DNA of 64,000 nt from Lysobacterales bacterium (GTDB lineage Bacteria > Pseudomonadota > Gammaproteobacteria > Xanthomonadales > Rhodanobacteraceae): NCBI GenBank assembly GCA_002632325.1, contig NSJK01000014.1, positions 35,497 to 99,496 of the forward strand, given 5' to 3'. Of this stretch, positions 49,638 to 59,990 are shown piece by piece. Position 1 is the stretch's first letter; every line of letters starts with the position of its first letter. Made by a program: the position numbers and the translations under genes. The notes below the pieces were generated by a model. It saw only the letters and a list, made by a program, of their open reading frames with translations, was not told the origin of the DNA and ran no database searches.

Positions 49638-50921
49638 ATGGCAAAGATCGTGGTGATGGGGGCGGGTCTTGGCGGCATGAGCGCAGCCTTTGAACTGCGC
49701 GAAACCTTGGGCAAGGCGCACGAGATCGTACTGATCGGCCAAGGGGATCGTTTCAGTTTCACGCCATCCAATCCGTGGCTGGCGGTGGGCTGGCGCAAGA
49801 GCGAGGACATCACGCTCGATGTCGCCGAGCATGCCGAGCGCAAGGACATTCGTTTCATCGCCGATGGCGTCGAACGCATCGAAGCCGGCGCGGACACCGT
49901 GATCACCGGTGTGGGCGAGCGCATTGGCTACGATTACCTGCTGATCTGCACCGGGCCGAAACTGGCCTTCGAGGACGTGCCTGGCAGCGGGCCCGAGATC
50001 GGTCACACGCAATCGGTGTGCACCACCCCGCACGCGGCGCAGGCCTGGCAGACCTATCAGGCGTTTCTCGCCGATCCGGGTCCGGTGGTGATTGGCGCGG
50101 TGCAGGGCGCGAGCTGTTTCGGTCCCGCCTACGAATTCGCGATGATCGTCGATGCCGATCTGCGCAAACGCAAACTGCGCGACAAGGTTCCGATGACCTT
50201 CGTCTCCAGCGAACCCTACGTCGGGCACATGGGCCTTGGCGGCGTCGGTGATTCCAGGGGATTGATGGAAGCGGAGATGCGCCAACGCCACATCCACTGG
50301 GTGGTCAACAGCAAGGTCACGCAGGTGCGCGAAGGCGAGATCGATGTGCTTGAGCACGATGCCAAGGGTCACGCGGGCGAGACGCGCACGCTGCCGTTCA
50401 AGTTCGCGATGCTGCTGCCGGCATTCAAGGGTGTGGACGCGGTGGCTGCCGTGGAAGGGCTGTGCAATCCGCGCGGTTTCGTGATCGTCGACAAGCACCA
50501 ACGCAGCCTGAAGTATCCGAAGATATTTTCAGCCGGCGTGTGCGTGGCAATTCCTCCGGTCGAAGCCACGCCCGTGCCGACCGGCGCACCCAAGACCGGC
50601 TTCATGATCGAATCGATGGTCACCACCATCGTGCGCAACATCCAGGCCGAACTGGCGGGCAAGAAGCCGGATTTCGAGGGCACATGGAACGCCGTGTGCC
50701 TCGCCGACATGGGCGATACCGGTGCGGCTTTCGTCGCCTTGCCGCAGATTCCGCCGCGCAACGTGACCTGGACGAAGATCGGGCGTTGGGTGCATGTCGC
50801 CAAGGTCGCTTTCGAAAAATATTTCCTCTACAAGATGCGCCACGGCACCTCCGAGCCGGTGTACGAGAAATACATCCTCAGTGCGCTGGGCATCGAACGT
50901 CTCAAGGACACGCGTCACTGA
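49638..50921 (+). CDS. Sulfide:quinone oxidoreductase-type flavoprotein
   Basis: A 427-residue FAD protein of the SQR/FCSD group. FAD-binding is MGAGLGGMSAAFELRE, and FTPSNPWLAVGW is typical of SQRs. Cys128 (QSVCTTPHA), Cys160 (QGASCFGPAYEF) and Cys302 (SAGVCVAIPP) match the three cysteines of classical SQR. The C-terminal amphipathic region (VHVAKVAFEKYFLYKMRHG) would attach it to the membrane. It should oxidise sulfide to polysulfide/persulfide and reduce quinone. CTGGAGGG precedes the ATG. First gene of the island's + strand operon. Confidence 0.9.
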   Translation: MAKIVVMGAGLGGMSAAFELRETLGKAHEIVLIGQGDRFSFTPSNPWLAVGWRKSEDITLDVAEHAERKDIRFIADGVERIEAGADTVITGVGERIGYDYLLICTGPKLAFEDVPGSGPEIGHTQSVCTTPHAAQAWQTYQAFLADPGPVVIGAVQGASCFGPAYEFAMIVDADLRKRKLRDKVPMTFVSSEPYVGHMGLGGVGDSRGLMEAEMRQRHIHWVVNSKVTQVREGEIDVLEHDAKGHAGETRTLPFKFAMLLPAFKGVDAVAAVEGLCNPRGFVIVDKHQRSLKYPKIFSAGVCVAIPPVEATPVPTGAPKTGFMIESMVTTIVRNIQAELAGKKPDFEGTWNAVCLADMGDTGAAFVALPQIPPRNVTWTKIGRWVHVAKVAFEKYFLYKMRHGTSEPVYEKYILSALGIERLKDTRH

Positions 50922-50966
50922 GGCATCCACAGGCTGTTTTCGACCAACGGACCAGGAGTCCAAACC

Positions 50967-51173
50967 ATGAATCTCGATCGTGCCGTGATGGCTTTTGCCG
51001 GCGTGATGATCCTCATCAGCGTGTTGCTCGTGCATTTCGTCTCGCCGTGGTGGCTGTTGTTCACGGCCTTCATCGGTCTCAACCTGCTGCAGGCCAGCTT
51101 CACCGGCTTCTGTCCGGCGGCGATGCTGTTCAAGAAGTTCGGTGTGCGCGGGGGCAGCTGTGCATTCAAGTAA
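50967..51173 (+). CDS. Small DUF2892 inner-membrane protein
   Basis: A 68-residue protein with two transmembrane helices (AVMAFAGVMILISVLLV and WWLLFTAFIGLNLLQ), then FTGFCPAAMLFKKFGVRGGSC. This is the DUF2892 pattern also seen as the membrane part of YgaP-type rhodaneses. Here it is free-standing. The two Cys residues near the membrane surface could handle sulfane sulfur (inference). It follows SQR by 45 bases. Confidence 0.88.
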   Translation: MNLDRAVMAFAGVMILISVLLVHFVSPWWLLFTAFIGLNLLQASFTGFCPAAMLFKKFGVRGGSCAFK

Positions 51174-52245
51174 GGCGCTTCTGATCCTTGCACTGGCTGC
51201 CTTGCTTGCCGCGTGTGGTGGCAACGGCAAGGACGCCCGCGTGCCGTCCTTGCCGGAGCTGTCGACGATTGAAGTCGGTGCGGCCGACACGAGTCCGGGG
51301 CAGGCCTGGGATGGTGTCGTCGAGGCCGTGCGACGCGCGGATCTGGCCGCGCAGACGAATGGCCGTGTCGAGCAGCTTGCGGTCGATGTCAACGATCGCG
51401 TGGCTGCCGATGCCGTGCTGTTGCGCATCACCGCTGGCGAGCAGGATGCCGCGCTGAACACCGCGCGCGCGCAATTGCGTGCAGCCGAGGCCAGCGCAGC
51501 CGAAGCGCAGACGCAATATGCACGCTACGAGTCCTTGTCGAATTCGAACCATGTCTCGCGTGCCCAGCTCGATCAGGCGCGTGCGGCGCGCAACACCGCA
51601 GTCGCCCTGCGCGATGCGGCGCGGGCACAGGTGGCCCAGCTGGCCCAACAGGCGAGCTACACCGTGGTGCGCGCACCGTTCGCGGGAATCATCGCGCGGC
51701 GCAGCGTCGAGCCCGGCGAGACCGTGGCACCGGGGCAGCCATTGTTTTCCATCTACGCGCCGCAGGATCTGCGCATCGAAGTGGCGGTGCCGCAGACTCA
51801 GGCCGATGCGATCCGCGCCGATCCGCGCACGCATGTGCGCCTCGCCGACGGACGCGCGATCACGCCCGCGCAGGTGATCGTGTTTCCCGCCGCCGATGCA
51901 GCCAGTCACAGCGTCAACGTGCGCGTGCTGTTGCCTGCGGTCGAACCGGCGCCCGCGCCGGGCACCACCGCCAAGGTCGTGTTCGAAGCGGCTGCGACTG
52001 CGGAGTCGTCAACGCTGTTGCGCATTCCTGCCAGCGCAGTCGCGCAGCGCGGCGAGTTGTCCGCCGTGTACGTGCTCGCGGACGGACAGCTCCTGCTGCG
52101 TCAGTTGCGCCTGGGCGCACGCCAGGGTGGTGAGGTCGAGGTCATCAGCGGCCTGCGATCGGGTGAGCGCATCGTCACCGATCCGGTGGCCGCAATGCAG
52201 GCCCTGATCGCGCAACGTCGCGCCGCCGGTGGCAAGCATGACTGA
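51160..52245 (+). CDS. RND efflux periplasmic adaptor lipoprotein
   Basis: A 361-residue membrane-fusion protein. A lipobox (ALLAAC) follows the signal peptide. The domains are a biotinyl-lipoyl half (AAQTNGRVEQLAVDVNDRVAADAVLL), a short coiled-coil hairpin (TARAQLRAAEASAAEA ... ARAQVAQLAQ), the second lipoyl half (VVRAPFAGIIARRSVEPGE), then beta-barrel and membrane-proximal domains. It links the RND pump to an outer-membrane channel, which is not encoded here. The start is a GTG overlapping the DUF2892 gene; a GTG six codons upstream is possible. Confidence 0.9.
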   Translation: MHSSKALLILALAALLAACGGNGKDARVPSLPELSTIEVGAADTSPGQAWDGVVEAVRRADLAAQTNGRVEQLAVDVNDRVAADAVLLRITAGEQDAALNTARAQLRAAEASAAEAQTQYARYESLSNSNHVSRAQLDQARAARNTAVALRDAARAQVAQLAQQASYTVVRAPFAGIIARRSVEPGETVAPGQPLFSIYAPQDLRIEVAVPQTQADAIRADPRTHVRLADGRAITPAQVIVFPAADAASHSVNVRVLLPAVEPAPAPGTTAKVVFEAAATAESSTLLRIPASAVAQRGELSAVYVLADGQLLLRQLRLGARQGGEVEVISGLRSGERIVTDPVAAMQALIAQRRAAGGKHD

Positions 52246-55200
52246 CGCGCAGGTGCCCGCGCGTCTGGGCCTGTCGGGGCGACTCGCTGCGGCGTTTCAG
52301 TCCAATCCGCTCACGCCGGTGCTCGCGCTGGCCGGATTGATGCTTGGTCTGCTCGCCGCGACGATCACGCCGCGCGAGGAAGAGCCGCAGATCGACGTGA
52401 CGATGGCCAATGTCATCGTGCCTTTCGACGGCGCCAGTGCGCGTGATGTCGAACAGCTCGTCGCCACGCCGCTGGAACAGAAGCTCGGCGAGATCGAAGG
52501 CGTGAAACACGTCTATTCGATCAGTCGGCCGGGTGCTGCGGTGCTCACGGTCGAGTACGAGGTCGGCGTGCCGCGCCAGAGCGCGCTGCTGCGTCTGTAC
52601 AACCAGGTGTTTTCCAATCAGGACTGGATGCCGCAGGGCGTTGGCGTGGGCGCGCCCCTGGTCAAGCCCAAGGGCATCGACGATGTGCCGGTGATGGCGG
52701 TGACGCTGTGGAGCGACGACGCTCATGTCGACGCGACGGCGCTCGCCGAGGTGGCGCATACACTCGAAGCGGAGTTCAAGCGCATTCCCGGCACGCGCGA
52801 TGTCTACACGATCGGCGCACCCGAGCGGGTCGTGCTGGTCACGCTCGATGCGGCGAAACTCGCGGCCTATCAGCTCAGCGCCGGCGAGCTCCTGCAGGCC
52901 TTGCGCGCAGCCAACGTCGTGCATCAGGCCGGCGAGCGTATCGATGCCGCAGGTGCGGTGCCGGTCACAGCCGGGCAATTCCTTGCCTCGGCACAGGAAG
53001 TCGCTGCGCTGGTGATCGGCAATCGGGATGGCAAGCCGCTGCTGTTGTCCGACGTCGCCAGTGTGGCTTCGCGCGGCGATCTTGCCACCAGTCATGTCTG
53101 GTTCGGTTCGCCGCCCGGACGCACGGGGCCTGCCACGGGCCGTGCGCCTGCGGTGACGATCGCGATCGCCAAGAAGCCCGGCAGCAATGCCTCCGACATC
53201 ACTTCGGCGCTGCGCCAGCGCATCCACGAACTCGAAGGCGAGCTCATTCCCGCCGGCGTGCACGCAAGCGTGACGCGCGACTACGGGCAGACGGCCGCCG
53301 ACAAGGCGAGCAAGCTGATCCAGAAGCTGTTCTTCGCCACCGCCTCGGTGGTGCTGCTGGTGTTGTTTGCGCTCGGCTGGCGCGAGGCGATCGTGATCGG
53401 CAGTGCGGTGGTGCTGACGCTCGCGGTCACCCTGTTTGCCTCATGGGCGATGGGCTTCACGCTCAATCGCGTGTCGCTGTTCGCGTTGATCTTCTCGATC
53501 GGCATCCTCGTCGATGATGCGGTCGTGGTGGTCGAGAACATCCATCGCCGTCTGGCCATGCCGGCGCCGGACGGCCAGCGCCGCAGTCTCGCCGAGGTCA
53601 TTCCGCCTGCGGTCGATGAAGTCGGCGGGCCGACCATCCTCGCCACCTTCACGGTCATCGCGGCGCTGATGCCGATGGCCTTCGTGTCCGGGCTGATGGG
53701 CCCGTACATGCGACCGATTCCGATCAATGCCTCGGTCGGCATGCTGCTGTCGCTGGCGATTGCGCTGATCGTCACGCCTTGGCTCGCGCTCAAGTTGTTG
53801 CGTCGTCACGGCAATGCCGACACCCAGACCAGTGAGCACCGGAGTGGCTGGCTCGATCGCCTGTTCCAGCGCGTGATGTCGCCGTTCCTGCGCGGCGCGG
53901 GAGCTGGGCGCCGCCGTGGCGTGCTGTTCGGCGCCATTGCGCTGCTGGTGGTGCTCGCTGCCTCACTCGCCGCCTTGCAGTTGGTGGTGATGAAGATGCT
54001 GCCGCTCGACAACAAGTCCGAGTTGCAGGTCGTCGTCGATCTGCCCGAGGGCAGCACGCTCGAACAGACCACGGCGGTGCTAACCGAACTGGCCGCCGAA
54101 GTCGCCCGCGTGCCCGAAGTCCTCGACTGGCAAGGCTATGCAGGCACCGCTGCGCCAATCAATTTCAACGGACTGGTGCGCCAGTATTACCTGCGTGAGG
54201 CTGGCAACCTTGGCGATCTGCAGGTCAACCTCGTCGACAAGCATCTGCGTTCGCGACAGAGCCATGCGATTGCGCTGGCCCTGCGTCCTGCGCTCGCGGC
54301 GATTGCGGCGCGTCACGGCGCCGCGCTCAAGGTGGTCGAAGTGCCGCCGGGTCCGCCGGTGCTGTCACCGATCGTCGCTGAAGTCTATGGCCCCGATTAC
54401 GACGGCCAGCGTCGCATCGCCCAGGCGCTGGCACGGGGTGAGTTCGCGCGGACGCAAGGCATCGTCGACATCGACACCACGGTCGAGGCCAAGGCTGCGC
54501 GCGAGACCTTCGTGCTCGATCGCGAGCGTGCCGCGCGCTTGGGCGTGACGCAGGCGAGCGTCGCCGAAACGCTCGCGCTCGCGGTGGCCGGCATGGATGC
54601 GAGCTTCATCCACGATGGCGCTGCCAAGTACGCACGGCCGGTGCGCCTGCGCTTGCCTGCACAGGATCAGGCTGCCTTGCCGTCCCTGCTCGCGCTCAAG
54701 CTGCGCAGCAATCAGGGCCAACTGGTGCCGCTGTCGGAACTGGTGCGTGTCGAGCGCTCGGACTGGGATGGTGCGCGCCATCACAAGGACGGTTTGCCGG
54801 TGGTCTACGTCACCGCCGATGAGGCCGGGCGTCTGGACAGTCCGCTGTACGGGATGTTCTCGGTGGTCGGCGCCTTGCGCCACGCGCAGGTCGACGGCTC
54901 CTTGCTCGCGCAGAACTTCATCACCCAGCCACATGACAGCGCGAGCTATGCGCTCAAATGGGACGGCGAATGGCAGATCACCTACGAGACCTTCCGCGAC
55001 ATGGGCCTGGCTTACGCGGCCGGCATGATCCTGATCTACCTCCTGGTGGTCGGGCACTTCCGCAGCTACCTTGTGCCGCTGGTGATCATGGCGCCGATTC
55101 CGCTCACCCTGATCGGCGTGATGCCGGGCCATGCCTTGCTCGGCAAGCAATTCACCGCCACCAGCATGATCGGCATGATCGCGCTGGCCGGCATCATCGT

Positions 55201-55498
55201 GCGCAATTCGATCCTGCTGGTGGATTTCATCAAGCAGGAGACCGCGCGCGGCGTGCCCTTGGTGGACGCGGTGATCGATGCCTGCGCGGTACGCGCCAAG
55301 CCAATCGCATTGACCGGTGTGGCGGCGATGCTCGGTGCCTTGTTCATCCTCGATGATCCGATTTTCAACGGTCTGGCGATCTCGCTGATCTTCGGCATCT
55401 TCGTCAGCACGATCCTCACCCTCGTGGTGATCCCCCTGCTGTATTTCGGTTTGCGTCGGCGCGCGCTGGCGGCGTCTGCAGACGAAGCTGGAGGATGA
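52238..55498 (+). CDS. RND efflux pump inner-membrane permease (AcrB/HAE1-like)
   Basis: A 1086-residue pump with 12 expected membrane helices and two large periplasmic loops. The signatures visible include [35 protein letters not shown] and the TM4 region [20 protein letters not shown] with the DD proton-relay pair. The second half has [19 protein letters not shown]. It uses the proton gradient to expel substrates; the context (sulfide/persulfide genes) suggests organosulfur or electrophile export, but the substrate is unknown. Its start overlaps the adaptor by eight bases. Confidence 0.93.
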   Translation: MTDAQVPARLGLSGRLAAAFQSNPLTPVLALAGLMLGLLAATITPREEEPQIDVTMANVIVPFDGASARDVEQLVATPLEQKLGEIEGVKHVYSISRPGAAVLTVEYEVGVPRQSALLRLYNQVFSNQDWMPQGVGVGAPLVKPKGIDDVPVMAVTLWSDDAHVDATALAEVAHTLEAEFKRIPGTRDVYTIGAPERVVLVTLDAAKLAAYQLSAGELLQALRAANVVHQAGERIDAAGAVPVTAGQFLASAQEVAALVIGNRDGKPLLLSDVASVASRGDLATSHVWFGSPPGRTGPATGRAPAVTIAIAKKPGSNASDITSALRQRIHELEGELIPAGVHASVTRDYGQTAADKASKLIQKLFFATASVVLLVLFALGWREAIVIGSAVVLTLAVTLFASWAMGFTLNRVSLFALIFSIGILVDDAVVVVENIHRRLAMPAPDGQRRSLAEVIPPAVDEVGGPTILATFTVIAALMPMAFVSGLMGPYMRPIPINASVGMLLSLAIALIVTPWLALKLLRRHGNADTQTSEHRSGWLDRLFQRVMSPFLRGAGAGRRRGVLFGAIALLVVLAASLAALQLVVMKMLPLDNKSELQVVVDLPEGSTLEQTTAVLTELAAEVARVPEVLDWQGYAGTAAPINFNGLVRQYYLREAGNLGDLQVNLVDKHLRSRQSHAIALALRPALAAIAARHGAALKVVEVPPGPPVLSPIVAEVYGPDYDGQRRIAQALARGEFARTQGIVDIDTTVEAKAARETFVLDRERAARLGVTQASVAETLALAVAGMDASFIHDGAAKYARPVRLRLPAQDQAALPSLLALKLRSNQGQLVPLSELVRVERSDWDGARHHKDGLPVVYVTADEAGRLDSPLYGMFSVVGALRHAQVDGSLLAQNFITQPHDSASYALKWDGEWQITYETFRDMGLAYAAGMILIYLLVVGHFRSYLVPLVIMAPIPLTLIGVMPGHALLGKQFTATSMIGMIALAGIIVRNSILLVDFIKQETARGVPLVDAVIDACAVRAKPIALTGVAAMLGALFILDDPIFNGLAISLIFGIFVSTILTLVVIPLLYFGLRRRALAASADEAGG

Positions 55499-55610
55499 GC
55501 GCTTGCAGGACGACTGCGCAGACCGTGACCTTGCCGACGGCAGGATCATCCCCATCTGTCCCTGATGGTCGCAGGGTCAGCCTCGATTCCGAAAGAAGGA
55601 AAACCATCCG

Positions 55611-56081
55611 ATGAGCGAGAACACCGATGAGATCCGCCTGTTGCTTGAGCAGGAAGGCCCTTATGCCTTCAAGGTGCGCTTCGAAGGCACTTCGCTCGAA
55701 GCATTGCACACCGATGAACCGGCGCCGCTGGGCGGTGGTGCGGGGCCCAATCCGTCTGCGCTGTTGCTTGCCGGTGTCGCCAATTGCCTGAGCGCGAGCC
55801 TGCTGTTCGCGCTGCGCAAGTTCAAGAACGATCCCGGGCCGATCCGGGCGCAGATCAGTGCACGCAAGGAACGCAACGCGCAGGGCCGCTGGCGCATCGC
55901 CCGCGCCGAAGTGAGCATCTCGCTCGCCGACAAGGCCGCCTCACTCGAGCACTTCGAGCGCGTGCTCGCCCAGTTCGAGCAGTTCTGCATCGTCACCCAG
56001 AGCGTGCGCGAAGGGATTGCGGTCGATGTGCGCATCGTCGATGCCGATGGCGTTGCGCATGTGCCGGGCGGTGCTGCCTGA
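55611..56081 (+). CDS. OsmC/Ohr-family protein
   Basis: A 156-residue OsmC-fold protein. The two catalytic cysteines appear as VANCLSASL and QFCIVTQSVREG, with GGGAGPNPSALLLAG before them as in the OsmC/YhfA group. These thiol peroxidases reduce organic hydroperoxides, and some also take persulfides, which would fit the neighbours. Preceded by AAGGAAAACCATCCG, starting 112 bases after the RND gene. Confidence 0.88.
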   Translation: MSENTDEIRLLLEQEGPYAFKVRFEGTSLEALHTDEPAPLGGGAGPNPSALLLAGVANCLSASLLFALRKFKNDPGPIRAQISARKERNAQGRWRIARAEVSISLADKAASLEHFERVLAQFEQFCIVTQSVREGIAVDVRIVDADGVAHVPGGAA

Positions 56082-56093
56082 GGTGGAATGCAG

Positions 56094-56540
56094 ATGAGCG
56101 ATCAAGGCCCGATCATCATTGCCTGCCCGCAATGTCTCGCGCTCAATCGCGTGCCGCAGGCGCGGCTCGGCGATGCGCCGGTGTGCGGCAAATGCGGCAA
56201 GCCGCTGTTCGCGGCCCATCCGCTTGCGCTCGATGAGGCGAGTTTTCACGCGCATGGCGAACGTGCTGCTTTGCCGCTCCTGGTCGACTTCTGGGCGAGT
56301 TGGTGTGGCCCTTGCCGCACGATGGCGCCACAGTTCGAGGCGGCAGCGAGCCAGCTTGAACCGCAAGTGCGCCTGGGCAAGGTGGATACCGACGCCCAGC
56401 CCGGCCTTGCCGACCGCTTCGCGATTCGCAGCATTCCAACCCTGATCCTGCTGCGCGAAGGCCGCGAGCTCGCGCGCCGTTCGGGTGCAAGCAGCGCCGG
56501 TGATATCGTGCGCTGGGTACATCAGCAGCTGGCTGCCTGA
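56094..56540 (+). CDS. trxC: Thioredoxin 2 (zinc-ribbon thioredoxin)
   Basis: A 148-residue thioredoxin with an N-terminal zinc ribbon (CPQC ... CGKC) and the active site WCGPC within DFWASWCGPCRTMAP. TrxC is oxidative-stress-linked and can reduce persulfides and disulfides. The ATG at 56094 (MSDQGP) has AGGTGGA at a better distance; another ATG lies two codons upstream. It follows OsmC with 12 bases between, in the same operon. Confidence 0.93.
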   Translation: MSDQGPIIIACPQCLALNRVPQARLGDAPVCGKCGKPLFAAHPLALDEASFHAHGERAALPLLVDFWASWCGPCRTMAPQFEAAASQLEPQVRLGKVDTDAQPGLADRFAIRSIPTLILLREGRELARRSGASSAGDIVRWVHQQLAA

Positions 56541-56549
56541 GGAAAGTTC

Positions 56550-57074
56550 ATGAGGCGCATCGCTTCCGTTTTGTTGCTTGCCGGCGCGGCCGCCTTGCTC
56601 GCTGCCTGTGCGCATGCGCCGACTGCAGGCAAGATTGCCGCGGCGCCATTCACGCTGCATGAACCCATGCCCGGCCTATTCACCTCGGGGCAACCCGCGG
56701 CGGACGAGTGGGCGAGACTGCATCGACGGCAGGGTGTGCGCACCGTGATCAACCTGCGTCTGCCGCAGGAGCTGCCCGGTCGCGACGAAGCCGCCGAGGT
56801 ACGCGCTGCAGGCATGACCTACATCGAGATCCCGGTGGCTGGTTCCAGGGAGATCGACGAGGCGAATGCGCGCCGATTGCACGATGCGCTTGCTGCGGCT
56901 ACGGGCCCGGTGTTGATCCATTGCGCCAGCGGCAACCGGGTCGGCGGTCTGCTTGCGCTCGATCAGGCGCGCTTCGATCAGCTGGATGCGCAAGCTGCGC
57001 TCGAGCTCGGACGTGCCGCAGGCATGACCGGCAGCGAAATACGGGTGAAGGAAGTCCTGGGCATCGCCCACTAG
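56550..57074 (+). CDS. DUF442 (Blh-type) phosphatase-like lipoprotein
   Basis: A 174-residue lipoprotein (LLAAC lipobox) with a dual-specificity-phosphatase-like domain: the P-loop CX5R is HCASGNRVGG, and GVRTVINLRLPQELPGRDEA with Asp is the usual upstream part. This matches the DUF442/Blh phosphatase-like domain. In Xylella and Agrobacterium the BigR operon carries blh, whose product pairs this domain with a persulfide dioxygenase; here only the phosphatase-like part is found. The ATG is 10 bases after trxC, with GAGGAAAG upstream. Confidence 0.85.
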   Translation: MRRIASVLLLAGAAALLAACAHAPTAGKIAAAPFTLHEPMPGLFTSGQPAADEWARLHRRQGVRTVINLRLPQELPGRDEAAEVRAAGMTYIEIPVAGSREIDEANARRLHDALAAATGPVLIHCASGNRVGGLLALDQARFDQLDAQAALELGRAAGMTGSEIRVKEVLGIAH

Positions 57075-57082
57075 GAGTTGTC

Positions 57083-58216
57083 ATGGCCACGTCACGCATC
57101 ACGGTCGTTGGCGCCGGCTTTGCCGGCTTGACTGCCTTGCGCAGCTTGCGTCGCGAAGCGCCCGATGCCGAGCTGACGCTGGTTGCGCCCCGCGCCGAAC
57201 TGCACTACCTGCCGAGCGCGATCTGGTTGCCCTCGGGCCAGCGTCGGCGCGATCAGCTTGTGCTTCCACTCGACGCCTTTCTGCATCGCACGCGCGTCAA
57301 GTTCCACGCGGGCAGTGCCACAGGTCTGTCAGCCGATGCCCGCACCTTGCACACCGATGCGGGGGATGTTGCAAATGACGGGATCGTCATCGCCAGCGGC
57401 GCGCGCTTCATGCGCAAGTTGCCCGGGCTCGAACACGCGATCATTCCCTGCGACGGCATCGCTGCGGGCGAGGCGATTCGTGGTCGTCTCGCCGCCCTGC
57501 AGGAAGGGACGATCTGCTGCGGGTTTTCTTCCAATCCGGCCGAGCCGAACGCGATGCGTGGCGGGCCGATCTTCGAGTTCGTGTTCGGACTCGACACGCT
57601 CTTGCGCAGGCAGCGCAGGCGCAATCGATTCCGCCTGGTGTTCTTCAGCCCCTCGCAGAAACCCGGCTTGCGCCTGGGCGAGCGTGCGGTCGCAATGATC
57701 CTCGCGGAGATGGCCAAACGCGGCATCGAAACGGTACTTGGCGAGAAGCCGCAGCGCATCGAAGCCGATGGCGTGCAACTCGAACACACGCGCATCGCCA
57801 GCGACCTCACCCTGTTCATGCCCGGACTCACCGGGCCGCAATGGCTGGATCAGACCAGTCTGCCGCGTTCGCCCGGCGGTTTGGTCGCGGGTGATGCGCA
57901 GTGCCGCGTCGCCGGCCATGCCTGCACCTATGTCGCCGGTGATGGCGCGAGCCTCCCCGGGCCGGACTGGATGCCCAAGCAAGCCCATCAGGCCGATCTG
58001 CAGGCCGCCGTCGCCGCACGCAATCTCTTGCGCGAACTGCGTGGTGAAGTCCCCACCGAAACCTTCGCGGCCGAGCTGGTCTGCATCATCGATTCTCTGG
58101 ATCGCGGCATGCTGGTGACGCGGCGCGAGCAGGGGATGCGGGCGCTGCGGCCGCTGCGCCTCATGCACTGGGCCAAGGCCGCGTTCGAGTGGAACTACCT
58201 GCGCCGCTATCGCTGA
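57083..58216 (+). CDS. SQR/NDH-2-like flavoprotein, second copy
   Basis: A 377-residue FAD protein of the same superfamily as the first SQR. FAD binding is [19 protein letters not shown]; the sequence [18 protein letters not shown] and [17 protein letters not shown] recall SQR. A CC pair ([13 protein letters not shown]) sits where SQR has its Cys before the P-x-x-E motif, but the FAD-proximal third Cys is replaced (VAGDGAS). It may therefore oxidise another sulfur compound or be an NDH-like enzyme. Preceded by CTAGGAGTTGTC, eight bases after the phosphatase gene. Confidence 0.8.
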   Translation: MATSRITVVGAGFAGLTALRSLRREAPDAELTLVAPRAELHYLPSAIWLPSGQRRRDQLVLPLDAFLHRTRVKFHAGSATGLSADARTLHTDAGDVANDGIVIASGARFMRKLPGLEHAIIPCDGIAAGEAIRGRLAALQEGTICCGFSSNPAEPNAMRGGPIFEFVFGLDTLLRRQRRRNRFRLVFFSPSQKPGLRLGERAVAMILAEMAKRGIETVLGEKPQRIEADGVQLEHTRIASDLTLFMPGLTGPQWLDQTSLPRSPGGLVAGDAQCRVAGHACTYVAGDGASLPGPDWMPKQAHQADLQAAVAARNLLRELRGEVPTETFAAELVCIIDSLDRGMLVTRREQGMRALRPLRLMHWAKAAFEWNYLRRYR

Positions 58217-58310
58217 GAAGTGCCGCCCTATCGCTGCAGTCGCAGTTTCCGGCATGCTTGCGGATCCGTTCCCGCCGTTCATCACGGCCACGACATTGGC
58301 AAGGATCCGC

Positions 58311-59126
58311 ATGCGCCGCATCATCTTCTTCGTCTCCGACGGCACCGGCATCACCGCCGAAACGATCGGTCACAGCGTGCTCACGCAGTTCGATTCGATC
58401 GAATTCGATACCTATCGCATTCCCTTCGTCGACACCGAGGACAAGGCGCAAGCAGCGGCCTTGCGGCTCAAGACCGCCTATGCGCAGAGCGGCGCGCGCC
58501 CGATCGTGGTCAACACGATCATGGATCAGCGCCTGAGCGACATCGTTGCCGAAAGTGGCGCGCTCATGCTCGATGTGTTCGCGCCGTTTCTCGCCCCGCT
58601 CGAAGCCGAACTCGGTGCGCAGCGCTCGGCACGGGTGGGCAAGGCGCACGGCCTGACCGACTTCACCGAGTACGAGGCACGCATCAACGCCACCAATTAC
58701 GCGCTCACCCACGATGACGGGATCGACGTGAACTATCTCGACGCCGACGTGATCCTGGTCGGCGTATCGCGCGTGGGCAAGACACCGACCTGTCTGTACA
58801 TGGCCCTGCATTACGGCGTGAAGGCAGCGAACTATCCGCTCACCGACGAGGATCTGGAGCGGCTCGAAATTCCGCCGCGCCTGCTGCCGCATCGCGCCAA
58901 GCTGTATGGCCTGAGCATCGATCCGCAGCGCCTGGCACAGGTGCGTGAAGCGCGCCGCCCCGGCAGCCGCTACGCCAAGATCGAGCAGTGCCGCAAGGAA
59001 CTCGAACTTGCCGACAAGTTGTTCCGTCGCGAGAACATTCCGGTGCAGAACACCACCCACACCTCGATTGAGGAAATCGCCAGCAAGATCCTCGTCGAGC
59101 TCGGCATCGAAAAGCACATGTTCTGA
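58311..59126 (+). CDS. ppsR: PEP synthase regulatory kinase/phosphatase
   Basis: A 271-residue DUF299-family bifunctional enzyme that inactivates PEP synthase by ADP-dependent phosphorylation of a Thr beside the catalytic His and reactivates it by Pi-dependent dephosphorylation. The P-loop [15 protein letters not shown] and the N-terminal [19 protein letters not shown] are diagnostic. Its target ppsA is 9 kb upstream on the opposite strand, the divergent order seen in E. coli but with the sulfur island between. Starts at ATG after GGATCCGC. Confidence 0.95.
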   Translation: MRRIIFFVSDGTGITAETIGHSVLTQFDSIEFDTYRIPFVDTEDKAQAAALRLKTAYAQSGARPIVVNTIMDQRLSDIVAESGALMLDVFAPFLAPLEAELGAQRSARVGKAHGLTDFTEYEARINATNYALTHDDGIDVNYLDADVILVGVSRVGKTPTCLYMALHYGVKAANYPLTDEDLERLEIPPRLLPHRAKLYGLSIDPQRLAQVREARRPGSRYAKIEQCRKELELADKLFRRENIPVQNTTHTSIEEIASKILVELGIEKHMF

Positions 59127-59289
59127 GGGTGCTTGCGCGCGCGTGGTTTGGTTTGCCGGCTGGCGCCGCACGTTGGTCTTGCCGTTGTTCTGTTCGTCTT
59201 CGCGAAAAGCGCAGACGCCCGATGGAGTTCGTCCCGCGTCCCTGCAGTCGGGGACTCGGCTTGCGCCGTGGCCATGTGGTTGCCTTGGT

Positions 59290-59990
59290 TTGTTCGGCTT
59301 GTCGAAAACCGATTGGCGTCCGTGCCTGTTCGTCCCGCATCCCTGCGGTCCGGTGTCTTTCTCTTGCTTGCCCAAGAGAAGGTCACCAAAGAGAAGGGCA
59401 CCCCTCGCAGCGCCGCCTTGCGCGCTTCGTGCGCGCAAGGTTCGCGGTCGATGTCCGGTTGCGCCGACAGCACATCCCTGTGCCGACGGCGCAATGCGCG
59501 CGCTCCATCGCGCGCACCCTGCGGGCTTCTCGGCCATCGCCCGCCGCCGCTGATGGGGATTGGAAACCGCAGCGCGCTCCTGCGCGCCAAAGCCAAGGCA
59601 TCGTCGCGCTTCGGAACGGCTCGATGGTCGGATCAAGGTGCGCAGCACCGGATCCGACATTTCGCGAGTGCGGGCATGATGCCCGCGCCTTTGCTTTTCA
59701 ATCCCTTTCGGCCGCGGCAGGCGCGCGAAGAAGAGGCCCGCAGGGGCGGCGCGAGGGATCGCGCCGAGTTTGCCGTTCGTGCAGGGATGCACGGTCGGCA
59801 AACCCCGCAGCGCGTCTGCGCAGTCCCGCGCGCACGATGCGCGCGGGACCAAGGCCGTGAGGGCGCCGTTCTCTTTGGTGGCTTTCTCTTGGGCGAGCAA
59901 GAGAAAGCCACCGGCCCGCAGGGATGCGGGACGAACAGGCATGGACGCGAGTCGGTTCTCGCGTCGGCGCAGCGAAGCCTACCGAGGCGA
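59290..59990. repeat. About 700-bp imperfect palindrome made of two inverted copies of a dispersed repeat
   Basis: The left arm (59299-59405) contains GTCCGTGCCTGTTCGTCCCG-type sequence then CTTTCTCTTGCTTGCCCAAG, and the right arm shows the same in reverse at about 59870-59970. Further matching segments continue inward (GGATTGGAAA against TTTTCAATCC, CCCTGCGGGC against GCCCGCAGGG) to a centre near 59635. It is a repeat type I recall from Xanthomonadaceae. Open frames across it are artefacts. Confidence 0.75.
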
